From Phoronis australis (taxonomy: Eukaryota > Phoronida > Phoronidae), in assembly GCA_002633005.1 (NCBI GenBank), contig NMRA01000151.1, forward strand, positions 597,629 through 661,628: a stretch of DNA of 64,000 nt, given 5' to 3'. Below are positions 45,527 to 58,266 of this stretch, one piece after another (the stretch's first letter is position 1; each line of letters begins with the position of its first letter). The translations under genes were made by a program, and so were the position numbers. The notes beneath the pieces are model-generated. The model saw nothing but the letters and a program-made list of their open reading frames with translations, ran no database searches and was not told the origin of the DNA.

Positions 45527-45648
45527 GCTTGCCTCCTAAAACGTCACTTCCGGAGTACCAGACGAGTAATTAATAAAATTACGAAAATCTGTAATTAAGT
45601 GGAAAATATGTCTAGGATAATCAACCAACCTTATTTTAGCTCAAAATG
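45527..45648 (-). repeat. Right 122 bp TIR of the THAP/P2X7-like element
   Basis: Inverted partner of 44019-44140, ending ...GCTCAAAATG. Just outside, TTAA occurs at 45674-45677, followed inward (minus strand) by AGGCGAAGGCAACC, which has no clear mate on the left. Confidence 0.95.
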
Positions 45649-46282
45649 ACATGGAAAAAGGTTGCCTTCGCCTTTAAGTATCGACTTGGTCAACGGTTGA
45701 TGTTTACGGAAACATATCATGTGTAGCACATCCGTAAAACTACAATTATTGTTTAGAACATTTTGTGCTACAATGTACATTGCTCACCAATCGTGAAATC
45801 TCAAGTGCACCAATTTTAATCAATTTTGTATCTCTTTTCACAATGCCATTACACGCTTTCTAGGATTTTCGATATCTCAAGTACCAGCCTTTTGTATTCT
45901 GTTTGTCTTTCTGTGTTGTAACTCCGTCCCAGGTAAACTGAGGTATCGTTATTTTGTGTAGGATTACTATTTCTTCAACTGAACTATTTTTGTTTTAACA
46001 TTCGCTTATTCTGGATGAGATCATTACACGCATATGCCAAGATCCGTTACTTATTGTGTTTAATTATGAATTTCGTTCATGCTGTTACCCATGCTGTTAT
46101 CACATTTCAGTTGATATTTCGGTAAATTCGCTTAACATTCACACAAGTATCTCAGTGACAACTAATTATAATGCACCACATCTGTACTACTTGTTCGATG
46201 AAGAAATAACTTATACGAAGCTTGTGGTAAAAACCACCGAGGTGGTGTGCATGTGATATGCCCAGCTGGCTGCAGGACTACT
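45649..46282. other. 3' flank of the P450 gene, no gene seen
   Basis: Contains the end of the P450 transcript. A clear downstream AATAAA on the minus strand was not located; one lies inside the last codons of the reading frame. Confidence 0.4.
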
Positions 46283-46527
46283 TCATTCCAAATGCTGGGG
46301 AATTCTGGACATACATAAAGGGGTTTTATTGTTATTATTGTTTTTGTTCTTCCTTGGGACCACAACAAGTTGAAACGGCCGAGGACAGCACGTGAAACCA
46401 AGTTGCCTTTCAGTAGACGGTTCTGGTTTCCCATCTGGTAGGCGGAAATGGAATGTCTGAAGCAGTGAGGTAATAAACAGGAAAAGCTCCATTTTCGCTA
46501 CGGAGTCCCCTGCGCACATTCTTCGTC
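46283..46527 (-). CDS. P450 last exon (heme-ligand loop)
   Basis: Follows AATTCAG. It encodes GRRMCAGDSVAKMELFLF and the beta-4 region, ending with an Asn-rich tail (NKNNNNNK) from an AAT/AAC-rich run, then the stop. Confidence 0.9.
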
Positions 46528-49500
46528 CTGAATTATATAAACATGAGGACATTTTAATGCTTGACAGGAACATGTCGTGAACACATCCACTAAAACAAGA
46601 AACTGTAGGAACACCACATTTATCCACCTTCACTCTTATCAGGCTTCTATTGTGAGTCACCATGCGTGAATAATTGTCTGATAAGCCACCTCTGCAACTA
46701 CTTTTGGCTGAATGGATGACCAGGCCATAAAATGATAATTAGCCAAGACCAGTTACTATAATGCAACAAAGAATAATGTCTTGCATCACCTAGCCTTAGT
46801 GGAAAGCTGTATACTGTATTGGCTCAAAAAACGCTTAGAAAAATTCATTTCACGGGGAGGGGACGCTTATTGTAGTGAGCCTACGGCAGTTGAAACCCGG
46901 TTTCCCAAACGGGTAAAATCGGAAGCTAGGATTCATCAAATTTACGCTCTGTGACGTAGTTGTAGCCTATGACTGCCTTTCTACAAAATTGTGGTGCATT
47001 GCTATCAACTTCCGTTGTTAAATTACAATAATTTTTCAAAAAATTGTGCTCATCACAGGGCGAAAACTTGCCGACTGATGCGTCGCTGAATCGCAATCGT
47101 CAATAGGAAAACTTGAACTCTTGAATAAAAATACAGTTTCGACTCAACAAATTACCTGAAATCTTCCTTATGATTTACAATTTTTAAAGTTCATGTGGAG
47201 TCCAGATTAATTGCGATTAAGTCCAAATCTGCGCTACATCGTACCCCACAACACGAGAAAAATCTCTGGATGAACACACATGTTGTTGTCACGTGACGTT
47301 TGTTTTGAAGTTCGTCTGCGTATGAGAGTGAGTGAGCGTGCGTGTGCGGGTCATCGACGACAGACTTTTTTGTTACAAAAGGCGGAGGATTATGCAAGAA
47401 AATGGCGTTTACTAGATTGTTTTTCACTTAAACGGCTGCAACATGCAAGGTGAGTGCTGGTTAGCTCACAGATTTTGTGTGCACAGGCCGACTGTCGTTA
47501 GCTCTGCCGTGGAGTATTAATAGTCCAAGGCTCGATCTACATGTTGGGGACGAGGTGAACTACCCGGGCTGTGTGAAATTTCTGGGTCTAACGGAGACAC
47601 TGACGCAGTGGTCAGCCAGTTCGCTGTATCAAGACTATAGTCAAAATCCAAATTCGTTTTATCGTGTCCCTGTCAATAATAACGGCATGCTAAAGCCTTC
47701 TTAATTTTCGTACTTCAGGAACATAACAATCACGTGTTTTGTACACATACGCGCACGCCGCAGATCACATCTCGGAAATTGCCGATTTGACGGATGACAA
47801 TGAATGAACACAATGAAATTAACAACGTCGTTTTACAGCTTGTAAGATTCATAATAAACGTATTTTGAATATTGCAATGCATGTGTTCCAAAATCTAAAT
47901 AACTTGGGTCCTATATTTTTGTATTAGTGCGCGCCGAATGAAAGTAATCGTGAGTGTTGCTGTGTTGCAAAATCTCTTATCCTGGGCTGATTTGAAAAAT
48001 TCAAAGTTGTACTCATATTTGTTTTCGCTCCTCTTTTCAAATATTACTGTAAAAACTACGTAAAACTCTCTCCATAAAAAGTACAGTCTGCTAGGTAGAT
48101 TGTAATCAGCTGATCATATCTGCATGAGCGAAGCCAATTATCCTCGCTCGTGACTCGATGACTAAAGCAGCTTGGCGGCATCCCTTTGATAGTGAGCCGA
48201 GTGCGACTCAGCCAAGGTGGATAAATACGGTCTAGTTCAATTTTCCATACCCCACCGTTTACCTTAACCACTGGGGTTAGGATCAATCTTATTTAGTGGG
48301 AATGTTCATAGCATGAACATGTTGATATGATTACTTGCATACTAGACAAAAAACGAAATGAAATTGAGTAAAATATGGTGAGTTTTTATCATCTATCACA
48401 TGTCTCGCTCAACTATCAGGAAACCATATTTGCTCTTGGTTTAGATATGCATAATAACCAGCTACATGTATGTTAAGCAACTTTTACAACTTACCAACTC
48501 CAAAAGGGATAAACGAGTCCGGTTTTGCAAAATGACCGTCTTTAAGGAAGTGGTTAGGGTCGAACATCAGTGGATCTTTGTACGTCACATCGTTCAAGTC
48601 AAGGGCTGACAAATTAGGAATAATCGTAGTGCCTGCAGGGATTGCATAGTCTCGCACTTTCACGGTTTCAGTCACGCGGTGCGGAACTCCAAGAGGCAAT
48701 GGGTTTCCCACTCGTAACATTTCGTGTAGTGTAGCCTCGACGTAAGGCATTCGGGGTAAGTCGCTTAAAGATGGGAATTGGTTGCATCCAATGACTCGGT
48801 CTATTTCATCTTGAAGTTTACATTGTATTTCAATGTTTAGAACGAGATGAAGAAGTCCAGACAGTAAAGTATTTGTTGTTGTCTCAAACCCTCCAGCAAA
48901 CAAGTCTTGGAGTACGCCAAGGCACTGAGAGTCTAGAATGAGAAAAACATTGTAATCAAAACCTTTATGTAACCAAAAATGTGCACTCTTCTGTAGCCAG
49001 GAGGCCTGGTTTCTATGACCGCCAAACTCAACTCTAAGATAAGAAATCAATTCTTTCCTCTTCAATTATTGGTGCCAGGTACAAAATACAGGGATAGTAG
49101 GACAGAATTTTCTCCATTCTATTGCCAGCAGATCATGCATACGGCACTTCTGAAATAATTACCGAAATTACGAACTTTGATTAACGTTTCTTCATATGAA
49201 ATAAACCGGTTAAAATCAAACGTACCAGAAAAGTTACTGCCTTCAGGACAAGATTTTCCTTCTAGTATCTGCACTAGATAGGCATCGGTGAAGTCGCGCA
49301 CATTTTCTGTCGACAGCGTTCTGCTGTGTTCTTCAATACGCTCCTTCAGAAAAGTCTGGTAGATTCGAACATTGGTTTCAATTCTCTTCACTTTCAATGC
49401 GTCGCCTGGTATATGGGCAAGGAAAGGAAACATGTCCACCAGAACAATGGCTGAGGAGGCATCTGAAAATGAAGCATTAAAACAGGCTTTTTTACAAGGT

Positions 49501-52500
49501 GGTCCAAAGGACTCGAGTTCTCGGTTCATCCTCAGTTTATGTTTTTGAGTATTTTACAGACCAAGTGTAGAGGGCGTGACTGGTAGATTCTAATGAAACC
49601 GATATTGATCAAATTGGACTGTAAACTTAGCAGCGGTGGATGAGAATCCTTGAAGTCCGGCATGTCCACAAGATCGGTGTTTCTGTTACGAGGACAATGA
49701 GGACGAAATTTTGACAGCAACATTGACTGCATATGGTTGAAGATTTGTGAAAGCCAATTTAACTTTCTGAATTTTTACGTATCCTGTATCGTGCAGTGAA
49801 ACAAATAAAAGATGTGTACATCCTTTGAAACTGTCAAACGAGACGGATTCACCATGGTTGGTCAATAGAGCCATATAATGGACACAACTGTTAACACAAC
49901 TGCTATATAATCACACATTTCAGGAGGTTATAAGGCTCTCAGCACACAGAGCGTTGTGTCTGCCTAATGAAACTTTCGATTTTAGTTACGTAAACACACT
50001 TGTCAAGATTTCTTTGATTGAATAACGCCGATGAGCTTGATTCAGAAAGTGAACGAGAGTGGAGGATCCTCTCAACTAATGGCATCTCACAGAGTGAGTG
50101 ATGGGAACATTCTGTCCCCTGTCAACATCTTTAGCACTCCCTTCCCTTTCGTTACCCCCACAGGCCCGTGGTCAAGACATTCAGACAAAGAGGCCTGTTT
50201 TACCCCTAAATCAGCAGTTGATCCGGACCGTTTCTTGTGTTATGAAAAGGTATGCATGCATATGTGTGCATTTGAATCTATTAGGTGAGACGCGAGATAT
50301 TGTGAATACGGACAATTACAAAAATGTCGACAAAGTATTGCTACATTTTAGGTATATATTCCAACGAGATGGAGCTCTAAGTGTTCCTGGAATGATCACA
50401 TTTCCCATGCTAGCGAGCGGCAACGAGTTTTGCATACCACTGGGACACTTCACCACCACGCTCCTTTCGAAACGCAGGGGAAACACTGGGGTAGGTACTT
50501 TTGGCAGAAAGTGTTCAAACGTTGTGAACCCTTTTGGTAATATTTGAAAACATGTCTCCTAAAATATGGAAGACATCTTATGACAACTACAGTGTTCCTG
50601 CCGAAATTTCACATGTATTGCACTTTTTTCAGGTGCACCAAGCTTGTAGGAATAGATCTCAACCACTTTTATTTCAGCGTGAAGTCTAAATTGACTCACA
50701 TTGGTTGTAAAAAGAATTACGTAGATCTGAATAGTTTGGCCTGTATCAAAGTTTTTATTTTTTTATGTTTTATATATATATTTTTCATATTTTTTTATTT
50801 TGCTCCAGCATGATTATTACATGTCACATAAAACAATACAGTATACATCGTTTACAAAGAATAACATTAAATCATTAGTCAGTAAATACCGTATTTCTTT
50901 CAGGATGTAATTTAATAAAGTTTAATGAACAATTGGAAATTAAGGGTTTTTTTAGCAAACTTTTGGCTAAATATGTAATTTTTGCTAACATGATCAACAG
51001 ATTAATATTACAAATTTCCGACTGAATGTTTCCCAAAAAACCAAACTGCTATATTACCCACATGAAAATTTACATAATATATTTGTTTTAACCACTCAGC
51101 AAACAGGAGCCAGAAACCGGAGACAAGACGACATTCCCAGAAGAGATGGAGAAATGTTTCCCTGTGTTCACCACAGAAAGAGCATAGATCACTTGTTTTT
51201 ATTTTAATTTTATGTAAGTAATGTTTAGTTGGTAATATTCTGTAAATTAAGCGGTATTGAAACCAATGCAATTTTGTATCTTTTGTACAATTGAAGGGGA
51301 GTTTATTTACTTTTCTCCACCATGTATCAGAGTCACTAAAATTTACATTATTTATAAAACCGTTTATATCTATCTCAGATGACCACTTGTTTTTATATTT
51401 ACAAGCTGTCTGAAGTAGCTGTACTAAGGTGTCATCAATTTTTACTGCTTTGTGATTTATTATGTAAAATTTTATAAATATAACTTAGTAAAAAGATACT
51501 GTCTTGCCTATTCTTAAGACAACTGTACGCTGCAGAGGTTGCACTTCTTAATCCATAGATTTTTAGTATTGGAGGTTGAAAGTTATAACTATTACCGAGT
51601 TGTTCGTATGACATGAAAGAACATGCAGCATTAAACAAATCACACACACGATAGTCTCTCCTTTCATACCGGGACTTGTAGATTTTCTACCAACTTTAAT
51701 CTTTGAATTATACCGCAGGTAGAGTAAGTAATATTTTTATTTTTGTCACACATTTCAACCAGGATCACAACATCGCGTAAAACTTCCTTCCAGAACAGAT
51801 TGTCGGTTCCTTCAGCTGTTTTTTAAGGAAAGCCTCTCCCATTTTAAAGAAGTTATCAACTTTACAATCCAAAACTGCCTCAGCAATTTCACGTATAGTA
51901 TTTGAGGTAAATAGTTTATGAAGCCATGACATTTTCAAAGACTTAATAAAAAAATAACATGGACAATTCTAAAACCACCATGATCCTGATTTTGTACAAT
52001 TTCATTTCGACTAACTCTGTCATTCTTCCCATTCAAAATGAAGTCGAAGAAAACTCGCTCTAATTCTTGAATAATGTTAATGGAGGGGCTAGGGAGAGAT
52101 TGAAGCAAATGAATAATCTTGGGCAATAAAAGCGTCTTAACCACGGTTGTTTTACCTAAAACAGTAAGAATTCTTCTTGGCCAAGACCCCACTATTTTCT
52201 TAATTTCCAAAAGCCTGCAACTATAGTTAATACCCGGCATTGCATTATAATCAGTGGAGAAGTTGATTCCCAAAAACATGAAAGGTTTGTTGGTCCATAA
52301 CAGGTTCTCATTGACACAAAGTTTTTCCTCAGAGTCTTTTTTGAACCCAGCCAAACACATCTTGTTTTCTCGTTGTTTGGCTTCAAACCAGAAAATTTTG
52401 CAAATTGGTCAATTAAATTCAAAGATGATCTAAGAGGTAGCTCAGAACCGTGCAAAATTAAAGAAGTTTTGTCAGTGTACTGGATCAATTTAAACTCAGA

Positions 52501-55500
52501 AACACATATTCTGATCCCAGTGATGCCACCATCCCGACGAATTAAGTTACCCAATATTTCTACTCATAATACAAAAAGGTAATAAGAAATAGGGTCTCCT
52601 TGACGACAGCCTCTCCCCATAGAGAAAGATCCATGTTGGTGAACATAAAGGCAAGATTTGTTGTAGAGTGTTTTGACCGTGTCAATGAACCTTGGGCCAA
52701 ACTTAAAGTATGATAATGCCTTGAGGATGAAAGACCAGGAAACTGAGTCGAAAGCTTTTTCAAAATCGATCATTAACAGGAGTCCGGGAAAGGGTTTACA
52801 ATTTAAAAATTGAATTACATCAAATAAAATTCTCATTTTTATCCAATATAGCTGCCTTTTATGAAACCTTGTTGGTTCTCTCGAATAATAGGCCCGAAGA
52901 CGCTTTTAGGCGTCTTGCAATACAACCAGACTCAATTTTGTAGTGAAATTGGACGCCAATTTTTGATGAAATCTCTTGCTTCATTTTCTTTTGGTATTAT
53001 TGAGATAATACCCTGTTTTTGAAATGTAGTTAATTTTCCTTTATTGATACCTTTTTCAAAAGATCAGAACAAATAATATTTAAGGTCTGGCCAAAAAAAT
53101 TTAAAAATTATACTGTGGAATCATCTGGGCCAAGACTTTTGTTGTTTTTTAAATCTTTCAGAGATGCATGAATGTTCTCCAAAGTGATAAATTTTTCAAT
53201 TTCGATTCGATTAGACTGATTCAATTTAGGCACTGGGCACGATGCCAAAAGTTCATTTAAAATAACATCAACAAGGTCGCCATCTTTACAGGAGTATAAT
53301 TTTTTATAAAAAGAAGTGATCTCCGAGAAGATAGCGGATTGTTCCTTAATGATAGCGTTATTGGAGCTTAGTAGCTTAATTTCATTCTTATTCACAAAAT
53401 TTCGTTTTTCTAATGCACAAAAATATTTGGTTGGGTTTTCGCCATTTTCAACCCAGTTGGCTCTCGATCTGACCACAACTCCATGCATGTATTCTCTGCG
53501 ATAATCCTCATATTCTGACTTCTCATTTTCCAACAGAACAGCAATATCAGGATCGTCACTCTCATTGCACCTATTTTGTAAGGACATTAAGTGTTCTTCC
53601 AAGTCTTTTCCTTTCCTATTTTTTTTCTTTTTTTTCTTAGAGATACTACATGAAATAGTTACCGTTCGAATGTTTAACAATAACGTCTCCAAAAACAATT
53701 GATACGATATATAAAACTGAAGAATATCAGAGTCAATTTCTTGTATATTGTTCAAATCGTATACTGGAAGAGCATTTTGTTTTTTGTACTCAAAATCTCA
53801 TTCTTGACGAGATTAATATATTCTTTGTCTTTTATCAGTGAGTTATTGAATTTCCAAAACCCCGGCCCGTTTTTGAACGTAGTTAATTGTATTGTTAACA
53901 CAACATTGTTATGGTCCCATCGGTAGCCCGGCTGTTTTTCCACCTTTTTGATACGCGAGATTAACTTTTGGGTAACAAGAAGATAATCTAACTTAGGCCT
54001 GTATCAAAGTTGGTTTCAAAAAATCTCCCAAACTTGCCATCTGCACCATATGAAATCACAAGCAAAGTGTCAAAATGCGTCAACGACCGCGGGATATAAC
54101 TAGGTTTTTAGCGAATATCTGAGCAACGAATGCAACTAAAAATGAGCTAGCTTAATTACATCGTGTTCGATGTAGTTTGTTTTACAAACCCTTACCAGAC
54201 AGTGACTCTGTAAAGGCATTCAATATTCTGCGAAAGCTGTGGTCGTCATATTCATATCTTTCTCCAAACAATATCTGGCACATGATGTTGGCTACAGCAT
54301 TTTCTAAAAATGGCTGAAATAAAAACAACTTTATAAACATTTGAATGGCATCTTAATGTGATTCTCTTCTGGTGAACAAAGCTTGGGCTAGTTATTGGAA
54401 AGACCAGCAATAATTTCATTTTGCTATTAAAATATTATGAATGACTTCTGTCTACTTATTTTATATCAGTCTTTTGTTGTCGTGTTTTAAACGCATGTCA
54501 CAATATGTTACGTGCTAAACTGCCGTGTTACCTACAATTCTAGGGTGAGGTTGTTTCGATCAAAGATCTTGGTAAGAGTTCAGTAACGCTAGGACCTCGC
54601 TAAAAAGCAAAACTTAGCGAGATTGGGTTAGATATTCGTGCACTTTACCTGAGAACACGTGGTTTTGGCTAGATTTTAACGAGATCCTAGCGTAAGTCCT
54701 AGCGTTACTGAACTCTACCCAGACTATGCATCACGTGATCTGGACTCACATCCGGGAGAGAATCCACCGCGACGTTGTGTTTGATGAGGTGAACACAAAC
54801 AAAAACTTTCCCTTGCTCTTTACTGGCTACTTTGGGGTCAGTTTTGAAATGGCATCATCCTTAGGGTTTTGTTGAAAAATGCTGTGAAATTAGCAATGTT
54901 TCTCGAACATATTCAGTAAGAGATGTGGAATTAATTGATAATCTTTAGGTAAAGATTCGGTGTGAAATTTTTGCACTGTGCTCTCTGTTGACATGATCAG
55001 TTATACTAACATGCTGATGCATCGTAACACATTAATGCTAACCGCTGCTATTGGACAATGTGATTTTTACATTCTCCCCTTTGATTCAGCTCTGAAGTTG
55101 TCTCAAGTATTACGCCGACTGACTTCTTTTCCTTAACACTTTTGGCTTACAAGCCATGGTGTGACATCAAAAAACATCATTTCCATAGGCGTAAAATTTA
55201 TTCAGATTAAAACAAAGCCTTAACGCTCTCACCCTTGATGGGGATTAAAATTGGTGACATCAAACGTCTTTGATAAGTCCAAAAATTTGACGGTAACTGA
55301 ATATCTTCGTTTCTAATGATCCCATCTCAACATCTCGATATTTACAAGGTCACGTGACTGCAAACGCCATAAGGATTTAACATTCACAAACTCCTTAAAG
55401 ATGAACTGGTGGTTAGTTTAGGTCAACGAAGGGCTGGATCAGCATTAAGATTCTTGGAAAGATTTCAAGAGCGAATGGTGCTGGCTACAACTGAGGCAAG

Positions 55501-58207
55501 GAACGATCTTGAATTCAACATTTTATGAACATTCGAAAAGCATACGTGCGCATTGCATAGGTGAGCAGATTTATGGAAAAGTGGATTCTAGAAGAATGAA
55601 GTAGCACGTATGCCATGTAAGCGAAATCATTGCCAGGTGAGTGAACAGTGTGCATAATGGTAATTTCGATTGCAAACTCGCGATTTCATATGATTCAGTG
55701 AGCAGACGACACCACGTGCTATTTACAAAACAGCTATAGGTACATTTGCGGGTTTTCTTCTTACCCTTAGGTCGAACGCCTGGCCATCTAGAGTCTCCAT
55801 TGCAGTAAGTAAAAATCCTATTTCTTGCTTAACATTGAACTCAAACGACTTCTTCCCAAACCCGAATTCGCGTAAGTGGGTCACTGCAAACGTTCTCTGG
55901 TCCTTCCAAAGCTTGCCCTCGCTAAAACCAATCCCTGAAAACAAAGAAATGTCTTGAATAGATTAGCTGACTTTTATTGGTGCTGTTGATCTTCATCCAG
56001 TGGCAAAAGTAAGGGTAAATTCTCCTTGCTTTTCATTTTCAATTTTTATACTTTTGATCAGTACAAAGAAATTAAAGACAAAAATGCAAACCATTCTCAC
56101 TTTCACCACTCACACGCACACACGCACACTCACTTGCCCCCNCCCCCCCAGCCCCTTCAACATACCCACCCATTTTAGCTAGGGTGTTGTCAGGAAAATT
56201 TATGGCTAACCAGCTTCTATAGTTTGCCTAGTATTCAGCGAAATTACCATTATTTAATAAGATTCTTCTTAGAACATAAAATCCTCTTTCTAATATCTTA
56301 AGAAATAGACGGAAACTGTGGATTATTGTTTTATATTTAGACACGTATATAACTGGAAAAGAATCCAATTTAAAACTATAATTTCGTTACTTATTGGCAA
56401 GCTTAAATCATTGCTTTTTGTCAATAATCAAATTGATCCTTTGTACAGACAACACCCAACTGCGTATATCGTCTTTCAATGTTCTTATATCATTGCATTC
56501 GAAAAGTATGTGATCTACTGTTTCAGTTTGTGACTGGCAGGAGGTACACACATCAGAATCCACAAAATTATTTTTTAAGAAAAGAGTTCGTTGCAAATAT
56601 TCTATGAAATATTTTACAGTGTACATAACTTAAAATCGAAAGTAGTTTTAAAAACAAATAATATATATTTTTCCAGTCATCACTTTAAAAGTAAAAACCT
56701 TCTTAAAAATCTTTTTGGGCAATTGACAAACTTTCGTTCTGGCAAATAGTTTCATATCCCATTTCACATTTTGACGTGCGGCTCAAAAATCACGGAAGTT
56801 AAAATGTATTATTGGTCCATATCTAATGCATTTGCAATGGTGTTCTCAGAAATGACCTAACTGACTCAATCAGAGAACAATATTACAAAAGTGTATAGGT
56901 GTATTTGAGTTCTTTTTGAGTTTAGTAAATAAGTAAAACTTATTATTATCATCAAGTAGGTCATTAATAAAAGCAACATTGTTGCTAAAGATGATATATT
57001 TTCTGTCTTTTAGAATTTCATCATTATGACATAAACTTGTTGAGAGTAAATCAATCGCATCTTTATGGGGCTGTTTACTTATAAAAACGAATCTGTTGAG
57101 ATAAGTCACTTCATTGTGTTTTTAATATCACCATTTCCAAAGTTTATAACATTTGACTTTAAAATCCCTGTTTCAAGTTCAAATAATTTCACCCATTTTG
57201 ATCCAGATGTAAAAATTTTTCTTAGCCATGCAATTTTTATAGCCTTGTTAAGAAAACTATTTACTCCCCATTCCTCACAACTTCTCACAACGTCGTTATT
57301 CCTATTTGAATGTCTTTAATTTCCCTATCTTGTTTCGTCTTGATTTCTGATATTTCAGCACATAAAATGAAAACATAGACCTATAGAGAAAGGGGGTCAC
57401 TTTGTCTACAACCCTTGTGCAGAGTAAAACTTCTGGACAGAAAACCGTTTTGGGCAATGTATGACACCGGACAATAAAAAGTTTTAATCCAACGCTTAAT
57501 TGATTCCTTGAAATTAAAGATATCCAAAACATCATTTATGAAGTTCCATGACAAGGTGTCAAAAGCTTTTTCAACATATATTCATAACAACAGCCCCGGT
57601 ATACCAATTTCCGGGGAAATTATATATCCAAGTACATTTCCATTCATCTAGCAATGCATCCAGATGTCAACGTGTCAACTCTGTTGAGCAAAGTTATTGG
57701 AATTAAAGTTACGATCCCGCTTTTGGAGTGTTTGACATTTCGATTTTTTCATATCTTTCAATTACAAGTCCTAAAACAAAGTAATCTAAATATTTCCAGA
57801 AAAACTTGAAAATTTCATTTTTAAAACCACCTGACCCGTTTTTTTATTTTTTGAACTTTTCAATACAGACCAGAGTTCTTCATATTTTATAAGTCCCTCA
57901 AGATCCATATCAAAATTATGTGGAGGAAGAAAAGGATTGTTCATCCATGAACAACCCTGGCCATGTGGCACAAACTGAGCCACAACACCACGTTTCTTAC
58001 AATATCTCTTTTTATCACTCCGGCTGGTCTGCTTACTCAGCTTGTAGGAAGCCTGCTTTGCAGGTTGTTATAGCCCAGTTTCTCAATTACTCATTGAGTA
58101 TCGTAAACGCGTGTGTTATCGCTTGTAATTAAGGAACCCACCTGGTTCCTTCTGTGAAATAATTATTTGTAGGGCTGTGACCCAGAAATTTCCAATACAA
58201 CTTATTA

Positions 58208-58266
<59 letters not shown>

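Larger units (their letters stand above)
44019..45648. mobile_element. TIR-bounded 1.63 kb element with convergent THAP and P2X7-ballast-like genes
   Basis: Perfectly sized 122 bp inverted repeats (44019-44140 and 45527-45648), about 93% identical, enclose two short genes facing each other: a P2X7-ballast-like protein (+) and a THAP protein (-). Nothing resembling a transposase catalytic domain is present, so it is either non-autonomous or moved by a protein supplied elsewhere. THAP domains are DNA-binding parts of P-element and Kolobok-type transposases, which makes TIR recognition a reasonable role for this one. TTAA occurs near each end (44007-44010 and 45674-45677), but the outermost bases beyond the TIRs do not match, so the target duplication is unresolved. 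A decayed relative of the gene pair lies at 42141-42947. Confidence 0.8.
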
